NCBI RefSeq assembly: GCF_001690495.1
Contig: NZ_LZGS01000042.1
Location: 1-42,960 of the forward strand
Reading direction: 5' to 3'
DNA: 42,960 nucleotides
From: Gilliamella sp. App4-10
GTDB taxonomy: Bacteria > Pseudomonadota > Gammaproteobacteria > Enterobacterales > Orbaceae
Shown here: piece after piece, positions 1 through 8,835 of the stretch
Numbering within the stretch: position 1 is the first letter of the stretch
Layout of the letters: the number at the start of each line of letters is the position of its first letter
Notes under the pieces: generated by a model
What the model saw: only the letters and a program-made list of their open reading frames with translations
Told to the model about the DNA's origin: nothing
The model's database searches: none
Position numbers and translations under genes: made by a program

Positions 1-2
1 AA

Positions 3-626
3 ATTAAAGTGTTAGGTTGTAATTTTAAGAGAGTCAAAGGGGATAAAGAAAGTATCTATAATCAGTTGACTAAACTTAATATCTTTGAGGATTATAATGA
101 AGATTTAAAAAAATATGATCTATCTTTGAATAAGTTTAATGGATTGTATTTTATTGAGCCTTCTAATCTATCGGAAAGGTGCATTGGCTTTAATTATGAG
201 ATTATCATACTACTTAATAATAATGAATTAATGATTCCTTATAATAAACATTTAGTTTTTTATAAGCAATTAGCTATTACAGATGAAAACAAAATAAATA
301 ATTTTAAACGTAATGAAAATTGTCTTGAAACAAAATATTTTGAGATGGAGACAACTAAAGTTTGTTTCTATAAAAATATGACAATATTAGATGTATATGA
401 AGCAATGAGTATTAATCCTACTTATGAGTTTAGGGAAAAAATCAAACAGGGGAAAGATTTTTCGGATATTTACGAAGATGATTATATGAGAGTTGAAGTT
501 GAATATAAATGGAAAGGGAAAAATAAACTAGAGATTGTACAATATTTTGATGGTGGAGAGACTTATTACACATTTGTTAATCAAGAAAATAGAACAAAAT
601 TAATAACCAAATTTTCGCCAGATTAA
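3..626 (+). CDS. Putative immunity protein, possibly 5'-partial
   Basis: I do not recognise the family. The frame is open from the window edge; a GTG at position 9 is the first possible start, but the true start may lie outside. The product is at least 205 residues, rich in Asn, Lys, Tyr and Glu, and very AT-rich, like the other small proteins of this array. A VLGC sequence at the very beginning could be a lipobox if a signal peptide lies upstream, which would put the protein in the periplasm; this is a guess. By position it corresponds to the proteins that follow each peptidoglycan-hydrolase cassette downstream, so it is probably the immunity protein of an effector tip lying to the left of the window. 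The next repeat copy begins about 55 bases after its stop. Confidence 0.6.
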   Translation: MKVLGCNFKRVKGDKESIYNQLTKLNIFEDYNEDLKKYDLSLNKFNGLYFIEPSNLSERCIGFNYEIIILLNNNELMIPYNKHLVFYKQLAITDENKINNFKRNENCLETKYFEMETTKVCFYKNMTILDVYEAMSINPTYEFREKIKQGKDFSDIYEDDYMRVEVEYKWKGKNKLEIVQYFDGGETYYTFVNQENRTKLITKFSPD

Positions 627-681
627 GAAATAATACAAAATAGTAGCTTTTAGAGAGTTAAGGTTACTCGCAGGCAATAAG

Positions 682-1386
682 CAAACGCTACCGATACACG
701 GTTGGGTGAATATAAAAGACAATGCACAAGCGCATATCAAACGACGTAGTCTATGGCACTGGCCTGGGTTTGAAACGATAGAAGAAAAGGCCTCGATAGG
801 TGAATTATCTGACAAGATAGGCAAGAATAAAGTGGCGAAATTAGATTTAGCCGATTACACCCCAGCGATGCGGGCATTACACCAAATCTTAACCGGCACA
901 CTGATTTATTCAACCCAACGAAAAAAAGACCTACCGCCGCCGACTTTTACGGATAGGGATTTAAAAGAAGGATTACGCCGAAGCTGGACGGCGGAGTTGA
1001 TAGGGCATTTACTGGTGAAATATGAAAGTGAATGGTATGCCGATGAAGCGTTAAGCAAATGGAATGAGATAGATGAGCTGTTTGAAGAAGAAAAGCGACA
1101 ACAAAAAGCACTTATTGAAGCGGGATTAGATGAGCTGGGCATCACCGAGCCTTACCTCCGTGATTTTGCCTTAGACGTGGTAGACGAAGCGCATGAACAT
1201 GTCAAATCAAACTGGCAACTAGAAAAAGCACAGCGCATTAAACCCTCACTGTGGTGGAAACAAGTGGCACAGGCACAAGCCCAAAACCCAACAGCAAACA
1301 CTGATGCCAATATCCCTAAACTGTCCAATCTATCCGCAGACGGCAAGGCATGGTTTATTCATCCGGTAGCGATGATGGATTATTTT
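682..1386 (+). repeat. Conserved effector segment, repeat copy A
   Basis: This segment is nearly identical in DNA sequence to 3480-4182 and, in part, to 6058-6474, 8008-8352, 9327-9540 and 10524-10735. It encodes GWVNIKDNAQAH, an HWPGF motif, a helical stretch with SWTAELIGHLLVKYESEW, and ends in WFIHPVAMMDYF. Homology begins abruptly near 674-682, soon after the stop of the preceding gene, and ends at the start of the M23 tail. The segment is visibly richer in G+C than the tail and the genes on either side, which suggests a different history from the cassettes attached to it. Confidence 0.9.
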
Positions 1387-2034
1387 AAAGTTGAAACAAC
1401 AAAACTTTGGCATGAGCCTTTAGACAATCCACAACGAACGTATTTTAGTTCAAACGGTCGTAATTTTTATTGGAATGGTGCTTTTGGTTATGTAAGAAAT
1501 CAGGGAGCTAAAGCTCATACTGGATTAGATTTATTTGCGGATATAAATACCCCTTGTTATGCCTGTTTAGATGGTGAAATAGTCCAATATAAAGAAGAAG
1601 GTGGATATGGCAATGTGCTGGTCATTAAAGTTAAAGGTGATGATTTACGCGCTTCAAGAAATGACTATACGCTTGAATTTACTGACAAAGACAAAAAAGA
1701 GATAGTCCAAGCCGATAATTTTAATATTAATGCTGACCATTTTTTCTTACGTTATTGTCATTTAAGTGATAAACATGCTGACTTAAAAGTCGGGGATAAG
1801 GTTAAATCGGGCGATTTGATAGGCTATACAGGTGATACCGGTAATGCTAAAGGACTTTGTAACCCTCATTTACATTTTGAAATCGCTATGAAGAAAAATG
1901 GCAATCGAACTCATACAGGCAATCTACAAAAGGATAGATTAGCCTACAAAATTAATCCAGCCTTCTTCGTTAATTTACAGACAAAAGATGAGGCTAAGCA
2001 GACAAAAGTAAAAGAGAGAAGAGAGAAGAGATAA
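706..2034 (+). CDS. Orphan effector tip with M23 peptidase domain
   Basis: The C-terminal part is a zinc endopeptidase of the M23 (LytM/lysostaphin) family that would cut peptide cross-links in peptidoglycan. The metal-site pattern is complete: H271 and D275 in HTGLD, H352 in YCHLSD, and H388-x-H390 in PHLHFE. Residues 1 to about 226 are the repeated conserved segment and contain no motif I can name. The only usable first codon is a GTG with no ribosome binding site. The frame is open back to a stop at 631 and contains no ATG, so this looks like the C-terminal piece of a longer effector rather than a full gene. The last ten residues are almost all charged. A secreted protein gene follows and is its likely immunity partner. 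The peptidase call is firm; delivery by a type VI or similar system is inferred. Confidence 0.8.
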   Translation: MNIKDNAQAHIKRRSLWHWPGFETIEEKASIGELSDKIGKNKVAKLDLADYTPAMRALHQILTGTLIYSTQRKKDLPPPTFTDRDLKEGLRRSWTAELIGHLLVKYESEWYADEALSKWNEIDELFEEEKRQQKALIEAGLDELGITEPYLRDFALDVVDEAHEHVKSNWQLEKAQRIKPSLWWKQVAQAQAQNPTANTDANIPKLSNLSADGKAWFIHPVAMMDYFKVETTKLWHEPLDNPQRTYFSSNGRNFYWNGAFGYVRNQGAKAHTGLDLFADINTPCYACLDGEIVQYKEEGGYGNVLVIKVKGDDLRASRNDYTLEFTDKDKKEIVQADNFNINADHFFLRYCHLSDKHADLKVGDKVKSGDLIGYTGDTGNAKGLCNPHLHFEIAMKKNGNRTHTGNLQKDRLAYKINPAFFVNLQTKDEAKQTKVKERREKR

Positions 2035-2099
2035 AAAATATGATGCCAGCAAAAAGAAAGAAGCGAAAGCAAAACAGAGATAAATTAAGGAATAACAAG

Positions 2100-3101
2100 A
2101 TGAATTATATCAAGCTTATTTTACTTATAATATTCTTAATACCGGCAATTAGCCAAGCAGAATTATATCGTATTTACACAGGCACCATTGGTCAAAATAA
2201 AGCTGAATTTTATTTTGAATATGATTTTGCTGTTTATATTGATAATAAAGATTATCAGATTAAGCATTTTGATTATATAAGAAAGAGTAGTTATCCAACT
2301 AAATTTAAATCTAATGATGTAAATTCATTAGATAAAATAGTGATTGAAAATGTTGACAGTCATACTTTTAATTATGGACCAGAAACTTATCAACAATTAA
2401 CAGGCTATACCCTTAATGGTGATAAGGTAAATTTACAAAAAACATTTGAATATGAAAAATATAATGAGCAACATCCATTGAGTGAAGCAGAGTTTAATAA
2501 TATTGAATTTTTACAGGAACATAGTACCAAAGACTTTTATTTTAAAGTTATGATATCTAAGAAAAAAAAGGAAGAAGTAGAGATTGTGGGGATTAATATC
2601 TATAGTAAACATGATGGTCGCCTTATTCAAACTATTACGGGAATAAAAGAGTGTAAATTTAATTCTTATGTTAGTATTATGGTTACTGGGGCTGATTATA
2701 ATTTTGATGGTGATAATAATGATTTTTATCTCATTAAAGACAGAGTTTATGGACCTAATAGAACAGCCGAATATTACAGTTATGACAAGATACAACAACA
2801 ATTTGTTAAATTAAATCTTGAAGGCAATGCATTTCTCTTTGATTTAGAAGAAAAAGCCGCCACTAGCTACAAAACCTGCCCAGGTAAAAAAGAAAATGAT
2901 CATATATCGCTAACCGATGATTTTCAATACATAGGCAATAATCGCTATAAACGGGTACAAACTGAGTGTCTGTATAAATCAGGTGAATATCAAAATGAAT
3001 ACAGTGGTCATTATGAATATAAAAACCAAAGAGCATGTAAACCTAAAGAAATAAAAGCTTGTCGAAATTATATTGATACTAATGATTATGATGATTATTA
3101 A
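2100..3101 (+). CDS. Putative periplasmic immunity protein to the M23 cassette
   Basis: A 333-residue protein of unknown family. I chose the ATG at 2100 because AAGGA lies 8 bases upstream and the product then starts with a clean signal peptide (MNYIKL, a hydrophobic core, then AISQA before ELY). The longer frame from 2040 would add 20 mostly basic residues ahead of it. The mature protein is rich in Tyr, Asn and Asp. At about residues 199-208 it has a D-x-N-x-D-G sequence followed by more Asp and Asn, like a calcium-binding loop. Several Cys in the C-terminal third could form disulfides. Position directly after a peptidoglycan-hydrolase tail and export to the periplasm both fit an immunity role. 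Its stop codon is followed in the same frame by coding-like sequence of the next effector cassette. Confidence 0.7.
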   Translation: MNYIKLILLIIFLIPAISQAELYRIYTGTIGQNKAEFYFEYDFAVYIDNKDYQIKHFDYIRKSSYPTKFKSNDVNSLDKIVIENVDSHTFNYGPETYQQLTGYTLNGDKVNLQKTFEYEKYNEQHPLSEAEFNNIEFLQEHSTKDFYFKVMISKKKKEEVEIVGINIYSKHDGRLIQTITGIKECKFNSYVSIMVTGADYNFDGDNNDFYLIKDRVYGPNRTAEYYSYDKIQQQFVKLNLEGNAFLFDLEEKAATSYKTCPGKKENDHISLTDDFQYIGNNRYKRVQTECLYKSGEYQNEYSGHYEYKNQRACKPKEIKACRNYIDTNDYDDY

Positions 3102-4182
3102 TGGCACGGAGCTAATTATGTAGCTGAACTCATTCTTGGCGGAAAGGGACAAAATACAACGTTACCGAGTGTCTATTCTGAGCCTGCGAATGATGATGAT
3201 TTTTTCACGATTCGCTTTATGATTGAAAACAAGCCGTACTGGATAGCCGCCAGTAAAGTCTTACACCTTAATGGCGAAGATGGGCAGCTCAATTCAAGCG
3301 TAAGTTATTGGCATGATTTTCCGTTATCATTAGATGACAACCTTTCTCCACAGGAAAAGAAACGTAATACGGTATGTTACCCTCGCACTGTGTCCCTAAT
3401 TTCATTAGAGAATGACGGCTTGATAGCGATAGATGATGAAAACACAAAATGGGTACAAGTGACGGCACTGGATGAGCAAACACTACCGATACACGGTTGG
3501 GTGAATATAAAAGACAATGCGCAAGCGCATATCAAACGGCGTAGTCCATGGCACTGGCCTGGGTTTGACACGATAGAAGAAAAAGCCACGGTGGGTGAAT
3601 TATCTGACAAGATAGGCAAGAATAAAGTGGCGAAATTAGATTTAGCCGATTACACCCCAGCGATGCGGGCATTACACCAAATCTTAACCGGCACACTGAT
3701 TTATTCAACCCAACGAAAAAAAGACCTACCGCCGCCGACTTTTACGGATAGGGATTTAAAGGAAGGATTACGCCGAAGCTGGACGGCGGAGTTGATAGGG
3801 CATTTACTGGTGAAATATGAAAGTGAATGGTATGCCGATGAAGCGTTAAGCAAATGGAACGAAGTTGATGAGCTGTTTGAAGAAGAAAAACAACAACAAA
3901 AAGCACTTATTGAAGCGGGATTAGATAAACTTGGCATCACCGAGCCTTACCTCCGTGATTTTGCCTTAGAGGTGGTGGACGAAGCGCATAAACATGTCAA
4001 ATCAAACTGGAAAATAGAAAAAGAGCAACGCATCAAACCCTCACTGTGGTGGAAACAAGTGGCACAGGCACAAGCCCAAAACCCGACCGCAAACACAGAA
4101 GCAAATACCCCTAAACTGTCCAATCTATCCGCAGACGGCAAGGCATGGTTTATTCATCCGGTAGCGATGATGGATTCTTTTC
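3102..4182 (+). repeat. Conserved effector segment, longest repeat copy B
   Basis: This copy reaches furthest upstream. Immediately after the TAA of the preceding gene the same frame reads WHGANYVAELILGG and continues, without a start codon, into the common segment. Positions 3480-4182 align almost base for base with copy A. The part from 3414 also aligns with the start of the broken copy at 9340. The upstream extension includes PYWIAASKVLHL and DGLIAIDDENTKWVQV, which looks like a small beta-rich (SH3-like) domain, though that is only an impression. Homology ends at the MMDSF junction. Confidence 0.88.
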
Positions 4183-5036
4183 AAGAAGAAAAAATAGATA
4201 TTATTGTTTTTTATATTTATTTAGATGGTCGAATACAAAAGTACATACCATCATTTATTAAAGATGAGAATCAAAATAAGTATCGCTATGTCATTGTCGA
4301 TGGACAAGATAAGAAGCATAAGGTTTGTGATTTGGAATATATCAGAATTAAAGAGAAAGTTAGAAAAGCATTTAATCCTAATCAACCCAAAACTTTTTAT
4401 AAGACTAAGAGTCCTAGTGATATTGCTTCAGATGTAAATGATGGAGATACTAAATATCGAATTATTTATGCCAATGGTGAAATTGCTGAATGGGGTAAAC
4501 ATGACAGATATTACAACGTGAAATCGAAAAATCCAAACTCATGGCGCGTTTTCGGTGTAAATAATAATGAAGTGGAATTGCTAAGAATGCCTGATTCATT
4601 AAATAAACAATATGGTAATTTAAATATTGAATATAATTTCCATAATTCAAAGCGCCGTTATGCCAATCCTGGTTTGTTTGCAGCCATGTTGGGGAGTATA
4701 GCTGTTTATAATAAAACTGTTACTACTACAGGTAGTGCATTTCAATGGGGTTCTTGTTTTCCAAGTGTATTACATATTAATGGTATGGCTATTGACTTTG
4801 AGTATAAGTCAAAAAATAACCAAGGTGGTTATTATTCTCATTCGTCTCAACAATATCAAGATGATTTAGCATTTTTAAATGCGATGCGACTATTTTTTGA
4901 TAAGATCCGTGTTGGAGAGCATTCTCATTTTAAAGAATTTAGACAATTATCCGGTGTTGTAGACGGTGGTTCTTTACATAACTCTCACTTTCATGCTGAC
5001 TTTTCACTAACTAAAATTGAAGAAATTAAGGAGTAA
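3219..5036 (+). CDS. Orphan effector tip with LAS/M15-like peptidase domain
   Basis: A 605-residue frame from the first ATG. That ATG has no ribosome binding site, and open coding-like sequence continues upstream to 3102, so the protein is probably an N-terminally truncated effector. Residues 1 to about 320 are the repeated segment. A linker with the pattern FYIYLDGRIQKYI follows. The C-terminal domain has the LAS-type zinc signature H519-x6-D526 (HINGMAID) and H590-x-H592 (SHFHAD), together with TTTGS and CFPS motifs. This predicts a peptidoglycan peptidase or amidase related to the M15/MepA fold; the exact bond cut cannot be read from sequence. The stop at 5034-5036 lies 3 bases before the ATG of the exported protein that follows, so the pair would be translationally linked. 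The linker and domain recur, frameshifted, in the next cassette. Confidence 0.78.
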   Translation: MIENKPYWIAASKVLHLNGEDGQLNSSVSYWHDFPLSLDDNLSPQEKKRNTVCYPRTVSLISLENDGLIAIDDENTKWVQVTALDEQTLPIHGWVNIKDNAQAHIKRRSPWHWPGFDTIEEKATVGELSDKIGKNKVAKLDLADYTPAMRALHQILTGTLIYSTQRKKDLPPPTFTDRDLKEGLRRSWTAELIGHLLVKYESEWYADEALSKWNEVDELFEEEKQQQKALIEAGLDKLGITEPYLRDFALEVVDEAHKHVKSNWKIEKEQRIKPSLWWKQVAQAQAQNPTANTEANTPKLSNLSADGKAWFIHPVAMMDSFQEEKIDIIVFYIYLDGRIQKYIPSFIKDENQNKYRYVIVDGQDKKHKVCDLEYIRIKEKVRKAFNPNQPKTFYKTKSPSDIASDVNDGDTKYRIIYANGEIAEWGKHDRYYNVKSKNPNSWRVFGVNNNEVELLRMPDSLNKQYGNLNIEYNFHNSKRRYANPGLFAAMLGSIAVYNKTVTTTGSAFQWGSCFPSVLHINGMAIDFEYKSKNNQGGYYSHSSQQYQDDLAFLNAMRLFFDKIRVGEHSHFKEFRQLSGVVDGGSLHNSHFHADFSLTKIEEIKE

Positions 5037-5039
5037 ATT

Positions 5040-5999
5040 ATGAAGCATTCCTTTTATATCGGTATTGTTTTTTCTTTGGTTAGTGCATACTGCTATAGTC
5101 AACCATTTGATATAGAAGAAAAATACCGAGGTAATTCATTTTTTAGTAGAGTAAATATGCAAAAACTATGGAAAGATTGTACACTGCCTTTAGACTTTGA
5201 GGAACTTGATGTTTCAAAGCAAACCGAAATAAGAAACCGTTGTCAGTTGTATAATTTTAGTTCTTATTTTGATAATGTGTATGACTTGATTGATAAAAGA
5301 ACAGTAATATATCAGAAAAACGATTTAACGTTACGATTAAGTAAAGAAAATTTTAGTTTCAAGCAAGAAGATGATTATTATTCTGGTGTTAAATTGATTT
5401 TATTTTTAATAAAAAATAATGAAATTAAAGATAGAATAACCCTTGCTAATTATTTTACAAATGAAACAACTTTACTTTCAGTTGGTTACCAATATTTTTA
5501 TATCTCACCAAGTGGCGATATTTATACTTTATCCTTAATAGAAATGGATGATGGAATCGGTCCTCAAAGATGGAGACATTATAAAATCGATGTGAAAAAT
5601 CTAAAATTTCATTTAGCTCAGATATACGATTTTCGTCATCAAGTTACTTATCCTGATAATTTCACTATCTTACCAGATCCAGAACAAGACAAATATTATA
5701 AAAAGGAACAATTTGAAAAGTGCTTAAAAGACGAATCTGAAGATTTTTGCGATATAGAAGATGTTTATTTTTATTATCTTGATCAAATAAAACAGAAAAC
5801 GGTACAACTTGCCCGAAAAAACAATTCAACGAAAAATTTATTTTCCCCACTCAAAAAGAATCGGGATAAATTGTGTTTAAGCCAAAATGAGTTTTTAATT
5901 AACAATGAATTATTTCCCTATTTTGATGACATAGTTTTATGTGAAATAAAACAATTAAAGCAAGAAATAAAACGCGTTGAGATAGAGTTAGCAAAATAA
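5040..5999 (+). CDS. Putative periplasmic immunity protein to LAS-type cassette
   Basis: A 319-residue protein with an N-terminal signal peptide (MKHSFYIGIVF and a hydrophobic core ending near CYS before QPF). A ribosome binding site, AAGGAG, overlaps the end of the effector frame. No family is recognised. The mature part has a Cys pair around residues 47 and 67 and a later block reading roughly QYFYISPSGDIYTL followed by an acidic DDG and an RWRHYKI stretch. The same order of features occurs more weakly in the exported protein at 7277, which follows a related toxin, so the two may be distant homologues. An immunity function is inferred from export, position and this pairing. Confidence 0.7.
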   Translation: MKHSFYIGIVFSLVSAYCYSQPFDIEEKYRGNSFFSRVNMQKLWKDCTLPLDFEELDVSKQTEIRNRCQLYNFSSYFDNVYDLIDKRTVIYQKNDLTLRLSKENFSFKQEDDYYSGVKLILFLIKNNEIKDRITLANYFTNETTLLSVGYQYFYISPSGDIYTLSLIEMDDGIGPQRWRHYKIDVKNLKFHLAQIYDFRHQVTYPDNFTILPDPEQDKYYKKEQFEKCLKDESEDFCDIEDVYFYYLDQIKQKTVQLARKNNSTKNLFSPLKKNRDKLCLSQNEFLINNELFPYFDDIVLCEIKQLKQEIKRVEIELAK

Positions 6000-6057
6000 T
6001 ATTGATTTAAAAAAGCAAATAAACAGTTTGTAATATGTAATTATATTAATTAATAAA

Positions 6058-6474
6058 GGTTTACGTAGAAGCTGGACGGCGGAGTTGATAGGGCATTTAC
6101 TGGTGAAATATGAAAGTGAATGGTATGCCGATGAAGCGTTAAGCAAATGGAACGAAGTTGATGAGCTGTTTGAAGAAGAAAGACAACAGAAAAAAGAGCT
6201 TATCGAAGCGGGATTAGATAAACTTGGCATCACCGAGCCTTACCTCCGTGATTTTGCCTTAGACGTGGTAGACGAAGCGCATGAACATGTCAAATCAAAC
6301 TGGCAACTTGAAAAAGTGCAACGCATTAAACCATCACTGTGGTGGAAACAAGTGGCACAGGCACAAGCCCAAACCCCGACAGCAAACACAGAAGCAAATA
6401 CCCCTAAACTGTCCAATCTATCCGCAGATGGCAAGGCATGGTTTATTCATCCGGTAGCGATGATGGATTATTTT
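6058..6474 (+). repeat. Conserved effector segment, repeat copy C (5' truncated)
   Basis: Homology begins at the codons for GLRRSW, about 290 bases further into the segment than in copy A, and runs to the MMDYF junction. The sequence is nearly identical to the other copies. The preceding 55 bases are AT-rich and unrelated to the repeat, so the breakpoint is sharp. Confidence 0.87.
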
Positions 6475-7250
6475 TCAGGCGCAGGCATAGCTACTTATCA
6501 TATTTATCATGACGGAAAAATTGAAAAACATATACACAAGAAATACTGAAAGGTTATGAACAAAAATATAAATACGTTTATCATGATAAAGATAATAATG
6601 AGCATGAAATATGTATAGCAGATTGGCATACAACTAAAAAGAAAAGAAATGGTGTAACAGTAAGTGCACCGAATCGAAGTGATACTAATATTATTGAATA
6701 TAAAGAAAATGTCAATGAAGGGGATACCCAGAAAAGAGTTAAATATGCAAATGGAGATATTGCTGAGTATGGTAAACATCCAACCAGAGGATTAATTTGG
6801 CGATTATACAAAGCTTTTGATGAAGAAATTGAAATAGTTCGAATGCCAGATGAAATTAATTATACAAAAGGTTCTGTTACGATTAAATATCGGTTCAGTA
6901 ATACCAAAAGAAGATATACTGGACCTGGTCCTTTAGCTGGTTTTATAGGTGCTCTTGCTGAGATAGGTTTTGAATTGACAACGACAGGAAGTTGCTTTTA
7001 CGAAGCATCCTGTTTTCCCAGTGCAGAACATGTAAATGGTAAAAGTGTTGATACTTCATATAAATTAGATGTTAATCAAGATCAAAAAATTATTAACGCT
7101 ATGGCAAAATTTCATTTTAACGAAAGATTTATAGGAATTAATCCATATTTTTATAAATTATCTAATGCTGTAAACAAGGATGCTCTACATAATACTCATT
7201 TACACTCAGGCGATTTTGATTTTAACTGTATAACAGAGATTGAAAATTAA
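6058..7250 (+). pseudogene. Frameshifted effector tip with LAS-type peptidase domain
   Basis: The first frame runs from the repeat to a stop at 6547-6549, ending in DGKIEKHIHKKY. Reading resumes one base out of register from about 6543 and stays open to 7250, giving ILKGYEQKYKYVYHD, ICIADWH, VKYANGDIAEYGKH and then the peptidase domain. That domain keeps H-x6-D (HVNGKSVD) and H-x-H (NTHLHSGD). A one-base deletion around 6534-6545 accounts for the shift. The linker and domain are close relatives of the 3219-5036 protein. There is no proper start codon; a TTG at 6085 and an ATG at 6843 open the two halves, neither with a convincing ribosome binding site. A working toxin is therefore unlikely unless the frames are repaired or the shift is a sequencing error. 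Confidence 0.8.
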
Positions 7251-7276
7251 TTATTGATATAAAAGGATGAGTATCT

Positions 7277-7933
7277 GTGAAAAGAAAATTATTTATGTTA
7301 ATGCATTCTTTAATTTTTACTTTTAGTTGTACGGAAGCTAAAATCAATAGCAACCCTGAACAAAAAACACAAATTAGTAAAATGGAAACATACCAAGGAG
7401 ATAATCATATTAGTAGAAAAGATTTTGTGAAAAAGATAGATTCTTCTTGTACCATAGCGCATCCATATGGAGGAACTAATGAGGAAATAGAATATGAAAG
7501 AAAAAGATGTGTATTATCAAAAATGACTTTTGATTATGACGAAATAATTAATCCAATAATATTAAATGAAAAAGTATATTTGCCTCCAATAAATGGTATT
7601 AATATTTATTTAGAAAAAGTGAAAGAGATAAATCCATCTAGTCTAGAAAGCGTAACTATTGCAGAAGTTAAACTTTTTACAAAAATTAATGATCAAATAA
7701 ATGATAGCCTAACCATTTATTATATAAAAAATGATTATGATGCTTTTTATGTAGAATCCCAATATTATTACATAGATAAGTTTATATACATTTTAAAATA
7801 CGGTTCTGATGAAGATGGTTCATTAGTTAAGTTCTGGAAAAAATATTCAATCAGTACCAATGGAAAGTTTAAATTAGAGGACTTTTTCGAATGTCACTTT
7901 GACAATAATCTAGACAGAAATGTATGTAAATGA
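7277..7933 (+). CDS. Putative immunity protein, possible lipoprotein
   Basis: A 218-residue protein starting at GTG, with AAAAGGATGAG about 7 to 10 bases upstream. The N-terminus (MKRKLFMLMHSLIFTFSC) has a short hydrophobic core ending in FSC, compatible with a lipoprotein or secretion signal although the lipobox is imperfect. It lies 26 bases after the end of the frameshifted toxin. Its layout (an early Cys, an EIEYERKRC stretch, a YYYIDKFIYIL block, then DEDGS and a WKKYSI stretch) mirrors that of the immunity candidate at 5040, which suggests distant homology. The reading frame is intact although its toxin partner is broken. The immunity function is inferred from position. Confidence 0.65.
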   Translation: MKRKLFMLMHSLIFTFSCTEAKINSNPEQKTQISKMETYQGDNHISRKDFVKKIDSSCTIAHPYGGTNEEIEYERKRCVLSKMTFDYDEIINPIILNEKVYLPPINGINIYLEKVKEINPSSLESVTIAEVKLFTKINDQINDSLTIYYIKNDYDAFYVESQYYYIDKFIYILKYGSDEDGSLVKFWKKYSISTNGKFKLEDFFECHFDNNLDRNVCK

Positions 7934-8007
7934 TTTTTTAAATATTTTGATCATCTAAGTTATGTTGGAATTACACAGTATTATAACTCAATCGTCATTA
8001 TATTCGA

Positions 8008-8352
8008 TGAAGCGTTAAGCAAATGGAACGAAATTGATGAGCTATTTGAAGAAGAAAAACAACAACAAAAAGCACTTATTGAAGCGGGATTAGATAAACT
8101 TGGCATCACCGAGCTTTACCTCCGTGATTTTGCCTTAGACGTGGTGGACGAAGCGCATAAACATGTCAAATCAAACTGGCAACTAGAAAAAGCACAGCGC
8201 ATTAAACCCTCACTGTGGTGGAAACAAGTGGCACAGGCACAAGCCCAAAACCCAACAGCAAACACCGAAGCCAATATCCCTAAACTGTCCAATCTATCCG
8301 CAGACGGCAAGGCATGGTTTATTCATCCCGTGGCGATGATAGATTATTTTAA
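8008..8352 (+). repeat. Conserved effector segment, repeat copy D (5' truncated)
   Basis: Homology starts at the DEALSKWNE codons and ends at the junction (HPVAMIDYF). The DNA is almost identical to copies A to C, with one visible replacement (Pro to Leu in EPYLRD, here ELYLRD). The 70 bases upstream, after the preceding stop, are AT-rich and unrelated. Confidence 0.87.
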
Positions 8353-8835
8353 TGTTACAGAAAATAAGAAACTGAAACTTGGGATAGTGTTACAAACTCT
8401 AGAATTGCGTTATTACATCCCGAAATTCGTCAAAATGCGGTAGATTTTATCAATGATGTAGAAGAACAATTTGGAATACAATTAAGAGTTACGACAGGAC
8501 TTAGAACTATTGATGAACAAAATCGCCTTTATGAGCAAGGGCGTACAACATCTGGAAATATAGTTACTTGGGTTAGAGGAGGATATAGTTACCATAATTA
8601 TGGATTAGCAATAGACGTTATAGAGATCAAAGATAAGAAAGTTAATTGGGACGAAAACGTTCTAATCAGAATATCTTCTGTAGGTATAAGAAATGGTTTT
8701 TCTTGGGGCGGTAATTGGAAAAAACAAAAAGATTATCCTCATTTTGAAATTACTTTTGGTTATAAAGCATCGGAATTATTAGAAAAATATAATAAAGGAG
8801 AATTAGATAATGAAGGGTATATTATATTTGATTAG
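8008..8835 (+). pseudogene. Frameshifted effector tip with endolysin-like M15 peptidase
   Basis: The first frame leaves the repeat and ends at a stop at 8441-8443. One base out of register, open from about 8370 to 8835, is a typical L-alanyl-D-glutamate peptidase domain of the M15 family, as in phage endolysins. It reads TWDSVTNSRIALLHPEIRQN, then TGLRTIDEQNRLYEQGRT, SYHNYGLAIDV (H-x6-D) and a final PHFEI supplying the last zinc ligand. A one-base deletion near 8360-8372 explains the break. The second frame overlaps the start of the exported protein at 8810 by 26 bases, as expected for a coupled effector and immunity pair. There is no start codon with a ribosome binding site, so the gene is probably inactive as it stands. 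Confidence 0.8.

Noticed and set aside
906-1145. A minus-strand frame of about 79 residues recurring opposite each repeat copy (also 3701-3940, 5988-6233, 10474-10797) and a 64-residue one (1152-1346, 3947-4141, 6240-6434, 8116-8310)
   Set aside because: They repeat only because the plus-strand segment repeats. They are Ser/Cys-rich antisense shadows without ribosome binding sites, and their plus strand carries clear coding sequence.
8370-8835. Prophage lysis gene
   Set aside because: The enzyme type is phage-like, but there is no holin, spanin, structural or integrase gene nearby and the domain continues from the shared effector segment.
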